Assembly: GCA_024809215.1 (NCBI GenBank)
Contig: JANUBW010000013.1
Location: forward strand, 62,001-126,000
From: Niastella sp. OAS944
Lineage (GTDB): Bacteria; Bacteroidota; Bacteroidia; Chitinophagales; Chitinophagaceae
Reading direction: 5' to 3'
Length of the DNA: 64,000 nucleotides
Made by a program: the position numbers and the translations under genes. Below the pieces are notes generated by a model, which was not told the origin of the DNA, did not search any database, and was given only the letters and a program-made list of their open reading frames with translations. This document shows positions 37,586-45,514 of the stretch, piece by piece (the stretch's first letter is position 1; the number at the start of each line of letters is the position of its first letter).

Positions 37586-38590
37586 TTAAATGGCAGCGGA
37601 ATAAATTTTTTCAATTATCGATACCGTCTTTAAACCATCTAATGCACTGGTGGTTATTGTACCATTATTCTGCAGTACATCAATCAGATTATCATACACT
37701 TTGTCGTGATTACTCATAGAACCCTGATAAGAGCCATACTGATTGGCGGTATTACCAGCAGGTAAATCGCCAATTGTATAGTTCTGTATGTTCTGATATT
37801 CCAGTTCGTTCAAATATTGACCGCCGATCTTCACCGTACCCTTCTCGCCAAAAATGGTCAATGAACCTTCCATATTCTTATCGTAACTGTTCACCGTGTA
37901 ATTAATGCCGCCCAGGGCGCCATTCGCAAATTTCAACAGTACAACTCCTGTATCTTCAAATTCAATAGCATTTCCATGCGCGTAATTCTGCATCATTGCC
38001 CGAACTTCGGTTATGTCACCTAACATCCAATACAACAAGTCAATAAAATGGCTGAACTGTGTATACAATGTTCCTCCGTCTAACGTCTTCGTTCCTTTCC
38101 ACGAGTTGGCATAATAGGGTAGTCCACGGTTCCAGAAACAATTGAGCTGAATGCTGTAAACTTTTCCAAGCCGCCCTTCCTCAAGTGCCTTCTTTACAGC
38201 AACCACCGGTGGGTTATAGCGATTTTGTTTTATAATAAACAAACGCTTACCGGCGGCTTCGGCAGCCTCAATCATTTTTTTGCAATCACTGGTTTTCAGT
38301 GCCATTGGCTTTTCGCACAAAACATGAAAGCCAGCCTTTAATCCTTTAATGCTATGCTCAGCATGCAAACCGTTGGGTGTACATATTGAGATCACGTCTA
38401 CATCAGTACTGCTTTTTAGCAATTCCTCATAGCTATCATAAGCTATAGCCTCATACTCTTTTGCAAGTTGATCGGCCTTCTCTTTTTCAATGTCGCAAAC
38501 CGCCGCCAGTATCCCTTTGCGACTTATATGTTCTGCATGTCGTTGGGCTATTCGTCCGCAGCCAATAATAGCAAACCGGAGTTTCTTCAT
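37586..38590 (-). CDS. Gfo/Idh/MocA-family oxidoreductase, WlbA-like
   Basis: A 334-residue NAD-dependent sugar dehydrogenase. The N-terminal Rossmann motif is IIGCGRIAQRH (about 8-18), CEKPMAL (about 92-98) carries the conserved Lys, and TQFSHFIDLLYWMLGD (about 177-192) the catalytic His. GTKTLDGGTL and YTVNSYDKNMEGS match WlbA/WbpB, which oxidises C3 of UDP-GlcNAcA. It is the first structural gene after the antiterminator, 24 bp away, and is followed by the WlbB-like gene. Substrate is inferred from family resemblance only. Confidence 0.86.
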   Translation of the reverse strand: MKKLRFAIIGCGRIAQRHAEHISRKGILAAVCDIEKEKADQLAKEYEAIAYDSYEELLKSSTDVDVISICTPNGLHAEHSIKGLKAGFHVLCEKPMALKTSDCKKMIEAAEAAGKRLFIIKQNRYNPPVVAVKKALEEGRLGKVYSIQLNCFWNRGLPYYANSWKGTKTLDGGTLYTQFSHFIDLLYWMLGDITEVRAMMQNYAHGNAIEFEDTGVVLLKFANGALGGINYTVNSYDKNMEGSLTIFGEKGTVKIGGQYLNELEYQNIQNYTIGDLPAGNTANQYGSYQGSMSNHDKVYDNLIDVLQNNGTITTSALDGLKTVSIIEKIYSAAI

Positions 38591-38614
38591 ACAGCTGTAC
38601 TATTAACCCAATAA

Positions 38615-39124
38615 CTATTTTTCAAGCACTATGATCTTCGTTTTATCAATATAGGCTGAAAGTATAAATCCAATACTTTCAATAACCACTTCCACCTTCT
38701 TATTCATTACTTTCTTCACAGTACCTTCCTTGCCCATCAATATCCCGCTTTGCACCATTACCTTTTTACCCTCCTTAATATCAATTGCCCTTACTTCTAC
38801 ATCATGATGATCGTTCAGGAATTTCTTTATGGTGTCAATCTCCTTCTCTTTAATGAGAGCAGGTTTTCCTAACCAGTAAATAAAGTTTACCACACCCTGC
38901 GTCATCCGCACCTGTGTTTTTTCATCTTCATTCACTTTTACAAAAACATACGATTTAAACAGCGGCTCATCTACTATCTTAATACGATCGCTCCATTTGC
39001 GATGAACTTTATTAAGCGGGCAATAGCTTTCAATTCCTTTTTCTTCCAATAGCTTATGCACCTTCTTTTCCCAGCGGGGTCGGGTATAAACAGCAAACCA
39101 TTTTTTTGATGTTTGTGCAGCCAT
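38615..39124 (-). CDS. UpxY-family NusG-like transcription antiterminator
   Basis: A 169-residue NusG paralogue. The NGN domain covers about residues 8-110 (KKWFAVYTRPRWEKKVHKLLEEKGIESYCP..., KSYVFVKVNE) and a KOW motif lies near 120-150 (VQSGILMGKEGTVKKV). UpxY proteins are encoded first in Bacteroidota capsule operons and keep RNAP from terminating in the operon leader. The ATG at 39124 gives the conserved start; a longer frame to 39193 lacks homology. The long leader upstream contains two hairpins, one followed by a U-rich tract, consistent with that mechanism. It heads the 36-kb EPS operon. Confidence 0.93.
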   Translation of the reverse strand: MAAQTSKKWFAVYTRPRWEKKVHKLLEEKGIESYCPLNKVHRKWSDRIKIVDEPLFKSYVFVKVNEDEKTQVRMTQGVVNFIYWLGKPALIKEKEIDTIKKFLNDHHDVEVRAIDIKEGKKVMVQSGILMGKEGTVKKVMNKKVEVVIESIGFILSAYIDKTKIIVLEK

Positions 39125-39245
39125 AAAAACAAGGCAAGGAAAAACAAATGTGCCTTCTAATCTGTAGTAATGGTCAACAAAGCGCTTATTCAAAAACCAG
39201 GCAGAGCTTCGCCTCCTCGGTCACAGGAAATCTCCCATAACCGAA

Positions 39246-39340
39246 TGGCTATCAGCCAGTTAAATCATCGCCTTTGTTCAGTTTAAACAATAATAAAAGG
39301 GCATAAGTGAGTTACTTCAAATGAAGTTCTCCTTATACCC
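39246..39340 (-). promoter_or_regulatory. Leader hairpins, candidate terminator/attenuator of the EPS operon
   Basis: In the leader RNA (minus strand) the sequence from 39340 to 39299 folds into a long hairpin: nine pairs GGGTATAAG/CTTATGCCC with one G-U, then three, then six pairs ACTTCA/TGAAGT around a TT loop. It is followed by CCCTTTTATTATTG, a U-rich tract, as in an intrinsic terminator. A smaller hairpin TGGCT-GAT-AGCCA lies at 39258-39246. Being about 175 bp before the UpxY start codon, this is a plausible site of premature termination that UpxY overrides. Not experimentally known. Confidence 0.45.
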
Positions 39341-39416
39341 TTCCACTATGAAATATATTTAGCGTAACAATTAGTTCTTCCACAGGAATTCTTTCCATGT
39401 TTTTATTTCTAAAGCA

Positions 39417-39444
39417 TGGAAGTTTTAACCCTTCGGTACTTCCA
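39417..39444 (-). promoter_or_regulatory. 5'-leader hairpin upstream of UpxY
   Basis: A perfect 7-bp stem TGGAAGT/ACTTCCA with a 14-nt loop lies close to the predicted transcription start. RfaH- and LoaP-type NusG paralogues are recruited by hairpins near the start of their leaders, so this could be the recruitment element; that role is inference. Confidence 0.3.
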
Positions 39445-39479
39445 TCGGCAAAAGCCTGCAAATGCCTACTGAACGGGTG

Positions 39480-39487
39480 CAAATATA
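39480..39487 (-). promoter_or_regulatory. Candidate Bacteroidota -7 promoter box for the EPS operon
   Basis: On the minus strand the sequence TATATTTG matches the Bacteroidota -7 consensus TAnnTTTG exactly. A good TTG -33 element at the usual distance is not present, so the call is tentative. Transcription from about 39473 would give a 350-nt leader containing both hairpins before the UpxY gene. Confidence 0.35.
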
Positions 39488-39518
39488 GGTGTTTTTTAAT
39501 GTGTGTACACTTCCTCAA

Positions 39519-39903
39519 AAAATCTTAATCCCTTATTTTTCAATCAAAAATGCCAATTCCTCAGTCCCAATCTGTTATCAATAATTTAATATACACATTA
39601 AAGTAAAAAACCAATATCATACTCAATTTCCCCCGCGATTGGCGCAAGGTAAATAATCATTTCAATAATATGCTTTAGACATGCTTTAAAACATAAAGTA
39701 TTATTTACCTATTTATTAAACCGGATGATAAACAGAAGAAATGTGAATACCCCTATGATGGTGGATTTCAGAAAAACCTACACGATATTGAAAACTTGCT
39801 ATTCCCTATACTTCAGGCAACGTTAAAGATCATGGCAAAAACGCATATGATTTCATAAATATTGTTTTTTTTACCACGCTATCATTTGTTCGCAAAAAAC
39901 CGC
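39519..39903. other. Divergent intergenic region with an inverted repeat
   Basis: About 385 bp between the EPS promoter region and the acetyltransferase gene on the plus strand. It is AT-rich with no coding signal. It contains a 10-bp inverted repeat GGTAAATAAT (39648-39657) and ATTATTTACC (39700-39709) enclosing two copies of ATGCTTTA. No clear promoter box for the plus-strand gene was found. Confidence 0.4.
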
Positions 39904-41178
39904 ATGAATTTAACTTCCATTGTTAGCCCAGCTTCGCTTTCAATATCTTGGTTACTGTTTGTGGGTTCCTTATCTTTCCTATATAAATGTACCACTTTGG
40001 AAAAACGCTTCTATTCCCTTGATGTGTTCCGGGGCGCAACAGTAGCTTTAATGATCTTAGTTAACAACCCCGGTAGCTGGTCGAATTTATATGCCCCGCT
40101 TGCCCATGCTCCCTGGCATGGATGTACCCCTACCGACCTTGTTTTTCCTTTCTTTTTATTTGCAGTTGGCAACGCATTATCATTTGTTATGCCCCGGCTC
40201 GAAACGGCAGGTACTGCCGCCTTTCTTAAAAAAGTATTTACCCGCTCGGCACTTATATTCCTGATCGGCTTTTTCTTAAACTGGTCGCCTTTTATCCGGT
40301 ACGACGAAAACGACCGGCTTGTTTTTAAAGCATGGGAATATGCAGGCTCAAATGGTTCAATAATCGGCATTCGCATTTTTGGCGTACTGCAACGAATTGC
40401 ATGCTGTTATTTATTTGCTTCACTTATCATTTACTTCTTCAAAATACGCGGCGCATTTGTAACTGCCTTTGTACTATTAATGACATATTGGATGTTATGC
40501 CTGTTCCTGGGCCATCCCGCCGACCCATACAGCATGAATGGCTATTTTGGCGTAGGCGTCGACAAAGCCATCCTGGGCGAATCGCATATGTATCATGGCG
40601 AAGGCGTGGCTTTCGATCCCGAAGGTATTACCAGTACGTTGCCTGCCATTGTTCAGGTGATCTTTGGTTACTTTGTTGGCTTTTATATTCAGCAAAAAGG
40701 CAAGAACCTCGATATGCTTGCCCACCTGTTGATCGCCGGTTGTATTTTGATTTTCACCGGCTATGCCTGGGATATGTTGTTCCCCATTAACAAAAAAATA
40801 TGGACCAGCTCTTATGTACTTTATACAACAGGCCTGGCCATAATGGTACTTTCATTGTGTATTTTCTTAATTGAATTCAAAGAAGCTAAAGGCGCATGGA
40901 GCCGATTTTTCGATGTATTTGGCAAGAACGCCCTCTTCATTTTTTTCCTGAGTGGATTTTTACCCCGCATAATTGCCCTTTTCCGTTGGGTAGATCATAT
41001 CGACGATGAAGGCAGGAAGGTATATACAAGTGCCCTGCCCTGGTTTTACCAGCATGTATGCAAACCTGTCTCTGACAATCTGAAAAATGGATCTTTACTG
41101 TATGCCATTTGTATGATCGCCTTTTACTGGGTGATTGTGTATTTAATGGATAAAAAGAAAATTTACATCAAAGTATAA
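39904..41178 (+). CDS. HGSNAT/DUF5009-type membrane acetyltransferase (NagX-like)
   Basis: About 424 residues with ten or more membrane helices. The segment RFYSLDVFRGATVALMIL followed by NNPGSW, HGCTPTDLVFPFFLFAVG and the later membrane pattern are those of bacterial relatives of heparan-alpha-glucosaminide N-acetyltransferase. These proteins probably move acetyl groups from cytoplasmic acetyl-CoA to amino sugars across the membrane. The ATG at 39904 is used; a TTG at 39997 would begin right before EKRFYSLDVFRG and fits homologues well, while the longest frame starts at a TTG (39862). It stands alone, divergent from the EPS operon. Confidence 0.88.
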   Translation: MNLTSIVSPASLSISWLLFVGSLSFLYKCTTLEKRFYSLDVFRGATVALMILVNNPGSWSNLYAPLAHAPWHGCTPTDLVFPFFLFAVGNALSFVMPRLETAGTAAFLKKVFTRSALIFLIGFFLNWSPFIRYDENDRLVFKAWEYAGSNGSIIGIRIFGVLQRIACCYLFASLIIYFFKIRGAFVTAFVLLMTYWMLCLFLGHPADPYSMNGYFGVGVDKAILGESHMYHGEGVAFDPEGITSTLPAIVQVIFGYFVGFYIQQKGKNLDMLAHLLIAGCILIFTGYAWDMLFPINKKIWTSSYVLYTTGLAIMVLSLCIFLIEFKEAKGAWSRFFDVFGKNALFIFFLSGFLPRIIALFRWVDHIDDEGRKVYTSALPWFYQHVCKPVSDNLKNGSLLYAICMIAFYWVIVYLMDKKKIYIKV

Positions 41179-41237
41179 GGTTGTTATCAGGGCTATTAAA
41201 ACAATGATATCAACAAGATATTTAAAAAAATGGATGC

Positions 41238-41245
41238 TATCTTTG
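41238..41245 (+). promoter_or_regulatory. Candidate -7 promoter box for the MBOAT operon
   Basis: TATCTTTG matches TAnnTTTG exactly and lies about 93 bp before the MBOAT start codon. A second match, TATTTTTG at 41306-41313, lies closer. Neither has a convincing TTG at the -33 position. Confidence 0.3.
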
Positions 41246-41337
41246 TTCCATGTGTATATTAGAATAATTAATATTACTAAAATCCTTTACTTTCGGCCTC
41301 CAAAATATTTTTGCAATAAACCCTAGCAAAGAGAAAG

Positions 41338-42792
41338 ATGCTTTTTAATTCGTTTGCCTTCATGGCATTCCTGCCAATAGTTTTCCTTTTATACTGGTTT
41401 GTATTCAACAGAAATTTAAAACAACAAAATCTGTTGATATTAGTTGCAAGCTATGTTTTTTACGGCTGGTGGAGTTGGAAGTTCCTTATCTTATTAGCAG
41501 GTTCTACATTGTTAGACTTTCTTTATGGCTTTGGGGTAGCATCCAAGAACAGAAGCAAGGCAAAATTATTCCTGTGGCTGGGTGTTATAAATAACCTGGG
41601 AATTCTGGCCGTTTTTAAATACTATAATTTTTTTGCTTTACAATTTCAACAAGGCTTTGAACTAATTGGTCTACACGTTAATCCGGTATTGCTCAATGTA
41701 GCATTACCAGTTGGCATTTCCTTCTATACATTCCACGGCATGTCGTATGTATTTGATATTTATAGGGGGGTACGACAGCCAGTTGCCAGTTTTTTTGAAT
41801 ATGCAGTATTCGTTTGCTTTTTTCCGCTATTGGTAGCCGGTCCCATTGAGCGGGCCAATCACCTGCTGCCACAGGTGCAAACTAAACGTGTATTTAATTA
41901 TAGCCAGATGGTAGAGGGTTGCCGGTTAATGCTGTGGGGAATGTTCAAAAAAATGGTAATTGCAGACGGTATAGCGATCGCAGTTGATGACATTTTTAAA
42001 AATTATCCTTCTCACAGTGCCTATAGCCTTATTGTAGGCGCTATAGGCTTCAGCTTTCAGATCTATTGCGACTTTAGCGGTTATTCTGATATTGCATTAG
42101 GAACATCAAAATTATTCGGTTTTGAACTGTTAAGTAATTTTAGATTCCCTTACTTTTCACGCGATATTGCGGAGTTTTGGAGAAGATGGCATATATCTCT
42201 TTCTTCCTGGTTCAGGGACTATCTATACATACCACTGGGTGGCTCAAAAAATGGCAAACTAACCGCCGTCAGAAATACGTTCATCATCTTTTTAGTAAGC
42301 GGCTTTTGGCATGGTGCGAGCTGGAATTTTATAATTTGGGGTGGCATACATGCCATAGGCTTTCTGCCATTGTTGTTGTTAAATAAAAATCGAAAAAATG
42401 TTACCGAGGTTGTAGCTTATGACCGAAAGCTTCCAAACGTAAAAGAATTGTGGCAAATGTTAACTACCTTTTTATTCGTAACGTTTGCCTGGATATTTTT
42501 CCGCATTGATGGCTTAAGTAATGCTGTCGGATATTGTAAACAGATCATAGTTAACTCAATACAAGACCCCGGTCAATATCTTCGCAGGCCGCCTGGGTTG
42601 TCAATTTATATTTACATAATCCCCTTATTGCTTATAGATTGGTGGTTGAGAAGAAACGAGAGAGTGGTACGACTAACTAATTTTCGGGTTGTAAATTGGT
42701 TAATTGCGTTAGTTATGGCATTTTTTATTATCAATAACTTTTTAGGCTATTTAGACGTAAAACCAACTAGCTTCATTTATTTTGAATTCTAA
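41338..42792 (+). CDS. MBOAT-family O-acyltransferase (AlgI/DltB-like)
   Basis: A 484-residue polytopic inner-membrane protein. The family signature SRDIAEFWRRWHISLSSWFRDYLYIPLGG (about 275-303, read in parts) and SGFWHGASWNFIIWGGIHAIG (about 321-341), with the catalytic His in FWHGA, are intact. AlgI-type MBOATs carry acyl groups across the membrane to extracellular polysaccharides. It overlaps the SGNH-like gene by one base (ATGA-type junction), an arrangement in which the partner completes O-acylation of the glycan outside the membrane. The substrate could be the EPS encoded next door. Confidence 0.93.
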   Translation: MLFNSFAFMAFLPIVFLLYWFVFNRNLKQQNLLILVASYVFYGWWSWKFLILLAGSTLLDFLYGFGVASKNRSKAKLFLWLGVINNLGILAVFKYYNFFALQFQQGFELIGLHVNPVLLNVALPVGISFYTFHGMSYVFDIYRGVRQPVASFFEYAVFVCFFPLLVAGPIERANHLLPQVQTKRVFNYSQMVEGCRLMLWGMFKKMVIADGIAIAVDDIFKNYPSHSAYSLIVGAIGFSFQIYCDFSGYSDIALGTSKLFGFELLSNFRFPYFSRDIAEFWRRWHISLSSWFRDYLYIPLGGSKNGKLTAVRNTFIIFLVSGFWHGASWNFIIWGGIHAIGFLPLLLLNKNRKNVTEVVAYDRKLPNVKELWQMLTTFLFVTFAWIFFRIDGLSNAVGYCKQIIVNSIQDPGQYLRRPPGLSIYIYIIPLLLIDWWLRRNERVVRLTNFRVVNWLIALVMAFFIINNFLGYLDVKPTSFIYFEF

Positions 42793-43673
42793 TGAGCACG
42801 TTATTAAAAAAAATATTCTTTTTCTTCCTGGTTAGTTTCTCAGCTTTTTTTCTGCTGAAATTTTCACTCAGAAATTTTCAGCAAAAAAATTACAATTCTG
42901 CTTTTGTAGATAAACTTAAAATACTCAAGGCAAATAAACTCAACAGAAAGATCATCTTATTTGGAGGTTCTTCCGTTGGATGGGGATTTTCGGCCGAATT
43001 GATTGAGCACAAGCTGGGCATCAAAACGATAAATCTTGGTCATAGCATGGGATTTGGGCTAACCGAAATTCAACCCTTTCTTATGCAAAATTTAACCAGC
43101 GACGATATCATCGTATTTTCGCCCGAATGGAAATTTTATACCAGCCCGGAATATTATGACACTGCTACTTTGGAAAATTTATACAGGTATAATTATGAAT
43201 ATGGGAAATTGATAGGCAACGTTAAATACGAAATCAAATCTTATTTATCCAAGATCCAATTGGGTATAGGCCAACTCGAAAACCACAACACTGCCTACAT
43301 TTACAATTGTCTGAATAAAAACGGCGATGTCATTTCACAATGCAATTTAACAGGACCGGGTCCAAGATATTATGGAATAGACAATACGCCATTAAAGCTC
43401 GACGTATTTCCCAAATACTTTCCTTTTTTGCTTACTCATAAAGTAATATTCGCATTTCCTCCTACGCAAGAACGTATTTATAAGGAATTCGGTAACAGGC
43501 TAAACTTCATTCAGAAATCAGTATTAGATCAGCATTATCTGATGGTTGATAGTGTAAAAGACAACGTTTATCCACAGTCGGTATTTTTTGATGCCGAATA
43601 TCACATTACCTGTGATACACGCACGCACAGAACCGAAAAACTAATTTCCTATTTACAAAAGTTTATTAAATAA
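42792..43673 (+). CDS. Membrane-anchored SGNH-like partner of MBOAT
   Basis: A 293-residue protein with an N-terminal signal anchor (FFFFLVSFSAFFLLKF) and an exported domain. ILFGGSSVGWGFSAELIEHKLG (about 56-77, in parts) resembles block I of SGNH/GDSL hydrolases with Ser in GGSSV, and DAEYHITCDTRTHRTEKLI near the C-terminus could supply the Asp-x-x-His pair. MBOAT proteins often work with such acyl-transfer partners (AlgJ/AlgX, PatB, DltD). Its start overlaps the MBOAT stop codon. The exact family is not recognised with certainty. Confidence 0.72.
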   Translation: MSTLLKKIFFFFLVSFSAFFLLKFSLRNFQQKNYNSAFVDKLKILKANKLNRKIILFGGSSVGWGFSAELIEHKLGIKTINLGHSMGFGLTEIQPFLMQNLTSDDIIVFSPEWKFYTSPEYYDTATLENLYRYNYEYGKLIGNVKYEIKSYLSKIQLGIGQLENHNTAYIYNCLNKNGDVISQCNLTGPGPRYYGIDNTPLKLDVFPKYFPFLLTHKVIFAFPPTQERIYKEFGNRLNFIQKSVLDQHYLMVDSVKDNVYPQSVFFDAEYHITCDTRTHRTEKLISYLQKFIK

Positions 43674-43685
43674 CCAGCGAAATCC

Positions 43686-44219
43686 TTAAATAACTACTTT
43701 TCGCAGCAGGCGAAACACCAGGCAGATGGCAATAAACAGCGCCGACAAAATTACTATAGAAAATTTGGTAGTGGCCATGTCATATGCCAGCAATACCGAC
43801 CAGCGGGTAGGCGTACCCTGCAGGCTTTTTAACATGGCAATATTTTCAATTACATCACATATGCCGGCTACTATTAACAAATAGGCCACAAACTTGCCGG
43901 TACGCATCAATATTTCATGACCGCTTAACCGGCCAAAATAAAGACTGGCAACCAACAGCCCCGACGTATAAAAAACTATAAAAAGAAAATCGATGTAAAT
44001 GCCAATAATGGCATGGTTCAACTTGCCATATGTTTCCCAATACTGAACTGTTCTTTCGGCCACTGCCAGTTCTTTAGCCAGTTCGAATCGAACTATTTCA
44101 CCGGTCGACAATGGCGCCATGTACCATTTTGTAGCAATAATAAAGAGGCAATTAATGGCCAGTAATACCCAAAACCAGCGTTGCAAATTTGCAGGGGGCG
44201 CAAACGATAGTTGTTTCAT
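43686..44219 (-). CDS. Four-helix membrane protein of unknown function
   Basis: A 177-residue protein with four clear hydrophobic segments (WFWVLLAINCLFIIATKW, IDFLFIVFYTSGLLVASLYF, FVAYLLIVAGICDVI, FSIVILSALFIAICLVF). Between the first and second is a polar stretch with FELAKELAVAERTVQYWETYG. No catalytic motif is recognised. It is convergent with the SGNH-like gene and divergent from the metallophosphoesterase. The ATG at 44219 is used in preference to a TTG at 44246. Confidence 0.68.
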   Translation of the reverse strand: MKQLSFAPPANLQRWFWVLLAINCLFIIATKWYMAPLSTGEIVRFELAKELAVAERTVQYWETYGKLNHAIIGIYIDFLFIVFYTSGLLVASLYFGRLSGHEILMRTGKFVAYLLIVAGICDVIENIAMLKSLQGTPTRWSVLLAYDMATTKFSIVILSALFIAICLVFRLLRKVVI

Positions 44220-44364
44220 GGAAGCATGTATTTTGTTCGCAGGCAATCCTGGATATTTTAAGCAGACTGCCTGTTTGAAATAGTTGGGCAGGGATTCGGG
44301 AGAGATTTGCTATCTTACTAAAGTAATAAATTTCAGGCAATTGAAAAAAACCTGATTTTTAACT

Positions 44365-45468
44365 ATGAAAAAATTGTTGCAACGCTTATTTAAAAGGCCC
44401 GTAACCTGGCTGGCCGAACGTTTATCATCCTCACCCAAAAAAGACCAGGTATTTGCCTCATTAACAGCATTATTAGAGAATATTCAAACTAAAGAAACCG
44501 GTGGCATTAAAGTTCCCTTTGATCTCAATACCGGCAAGTTCATAATATTCTCCGATGAACATAAAGGCGCCCGCGACCTCGCCGATGACTTTCGACTGGC
44601 AGAAAAAAACTACCTCAGCGCACTCGACTATTATTATAAGAACGGATTCTACTTTATTAATCTGGGCGATTGTGAAGAACTTTGGGAGAACAAGCCTGAT
44701 ATTGTAATGGAGAAGAATAAAGATGAATTTCAGGCTGAATTACGCTTTATGCACGACAACCGCTATTACCGCATCTTTGGCAACCACGATCTTCAATGGA
44801 AATTCGATTTTCCACGTTTGCGTTTTCTAAAACCCGTTTTTGGCGATAAACTAAAGATATATGAAGGGTTAGCACTTACCACAACCTACAACAACCGCGA
44901 ATACACAATCTTCTGCACACATGGTCACCAGGGCGATCAAAAAAGCGATGGCAATGCTTTCAGTACCTGGTTTGTAGCAGCTGTTTGGACACCCATACAA
45001 CGCTTTCTGGAGATAAGCATCAACAGCACATCCGATTCTTTTGAATTGGTCGACAAACATAATATCATAATGTATGAATGGAGCGCCACTCAAAAAGACC
45101 TGCTGTTTATATCAGGACACACGCATAAGCCGGTATTTGCTTCTCTCGACCATATTGAACGGCTTACCAAACAACTGGAGAAAGCAAAAGCAAAACAGGA
45201 TACAGCAAATATTCAAAGTCTCGAAGAACAGTTGGAGAGAAGAAAAGCTGAATATGCAGGAAAGCAATTTCATAAAACCATGGTCATCCCTTCTTATTTC
45301 AACAGCGGCTGCTGTTGCTTTGCCGATGGGGATATTACCGGTATTGAAATTGACGGCGATAACATAAGTTTGATCAAGTGGAAAGAAGAAAACGGGCAAT
45401 CGCGCCGTATTATACTGGAGCAAAGCCCGCTTTCTTATGTTTTCGAAAAAATATCAGTTACACAATAA
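44365..45468 (+). CDS. Calcineurin-like metallophosphoesterase
   Basis: A 367-residue cytoplasmic phosphoesterase. All metal-binding blocks are present: FSDEH (about 53-57, a D-x-H variant), LGDCEELWE (about 94-102), GNHDLQW (about 134-140), CTHGHQGD (about 186-193) and SGHTHKP (about 251-257). A helical insertion rich in Lys/Glu (about 265-300) interrupts the C-terminal part and may be coiled coil. The substrate is not known; relatives hydrolyse phosphodiesters, phosphomonoesters or nucleotides. It is next to the RtcB gene but on the opposite strand, converging with it. Confidence 0.88.
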   Translation: MKKLLQRLFKRPVTWLAERLSSSPKKDQVFASLTALLENIQTKETGGIKVPFDLNTGKFIIFSDEHKGARDLADDFRLAEKNYLSALDYYYKNGFYFINLGDCEELWENKPDIVMEKNKDEFQAELRFMHDNRYYRIFGNHDLQWKFDFPRLRFLKPVFGDKLKIYEGLALTTTYNNREYTIFCTHGHQGDQKSDGNAFSTWFVAAVWTPIQRFLEISINSTSDSFELVDKHNIIMYEWSATQKDLLFISGHTHKPVFASLDHIERLTKQLEKAKAKQDTANIQSLEEQLERRKAEYAGKQFHKTMVIPSYFNSGCCCFADGDITGIEIDGDNISLIKWKEENGQSRRIILEQSPLSYVFEKISVTQ

Positions 45469-45514
45469 GCTTAAATGATTATGCCGAAGTGAGGGTACTT
45501 CGGACATAGATCAT

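Noticed and set aside
39333-39518. Minus-strand 61-codon frame in the EPS operon leader
   Set aside because: It overlaps the predicted promoter box and leader hairpins and has no recognisable product.
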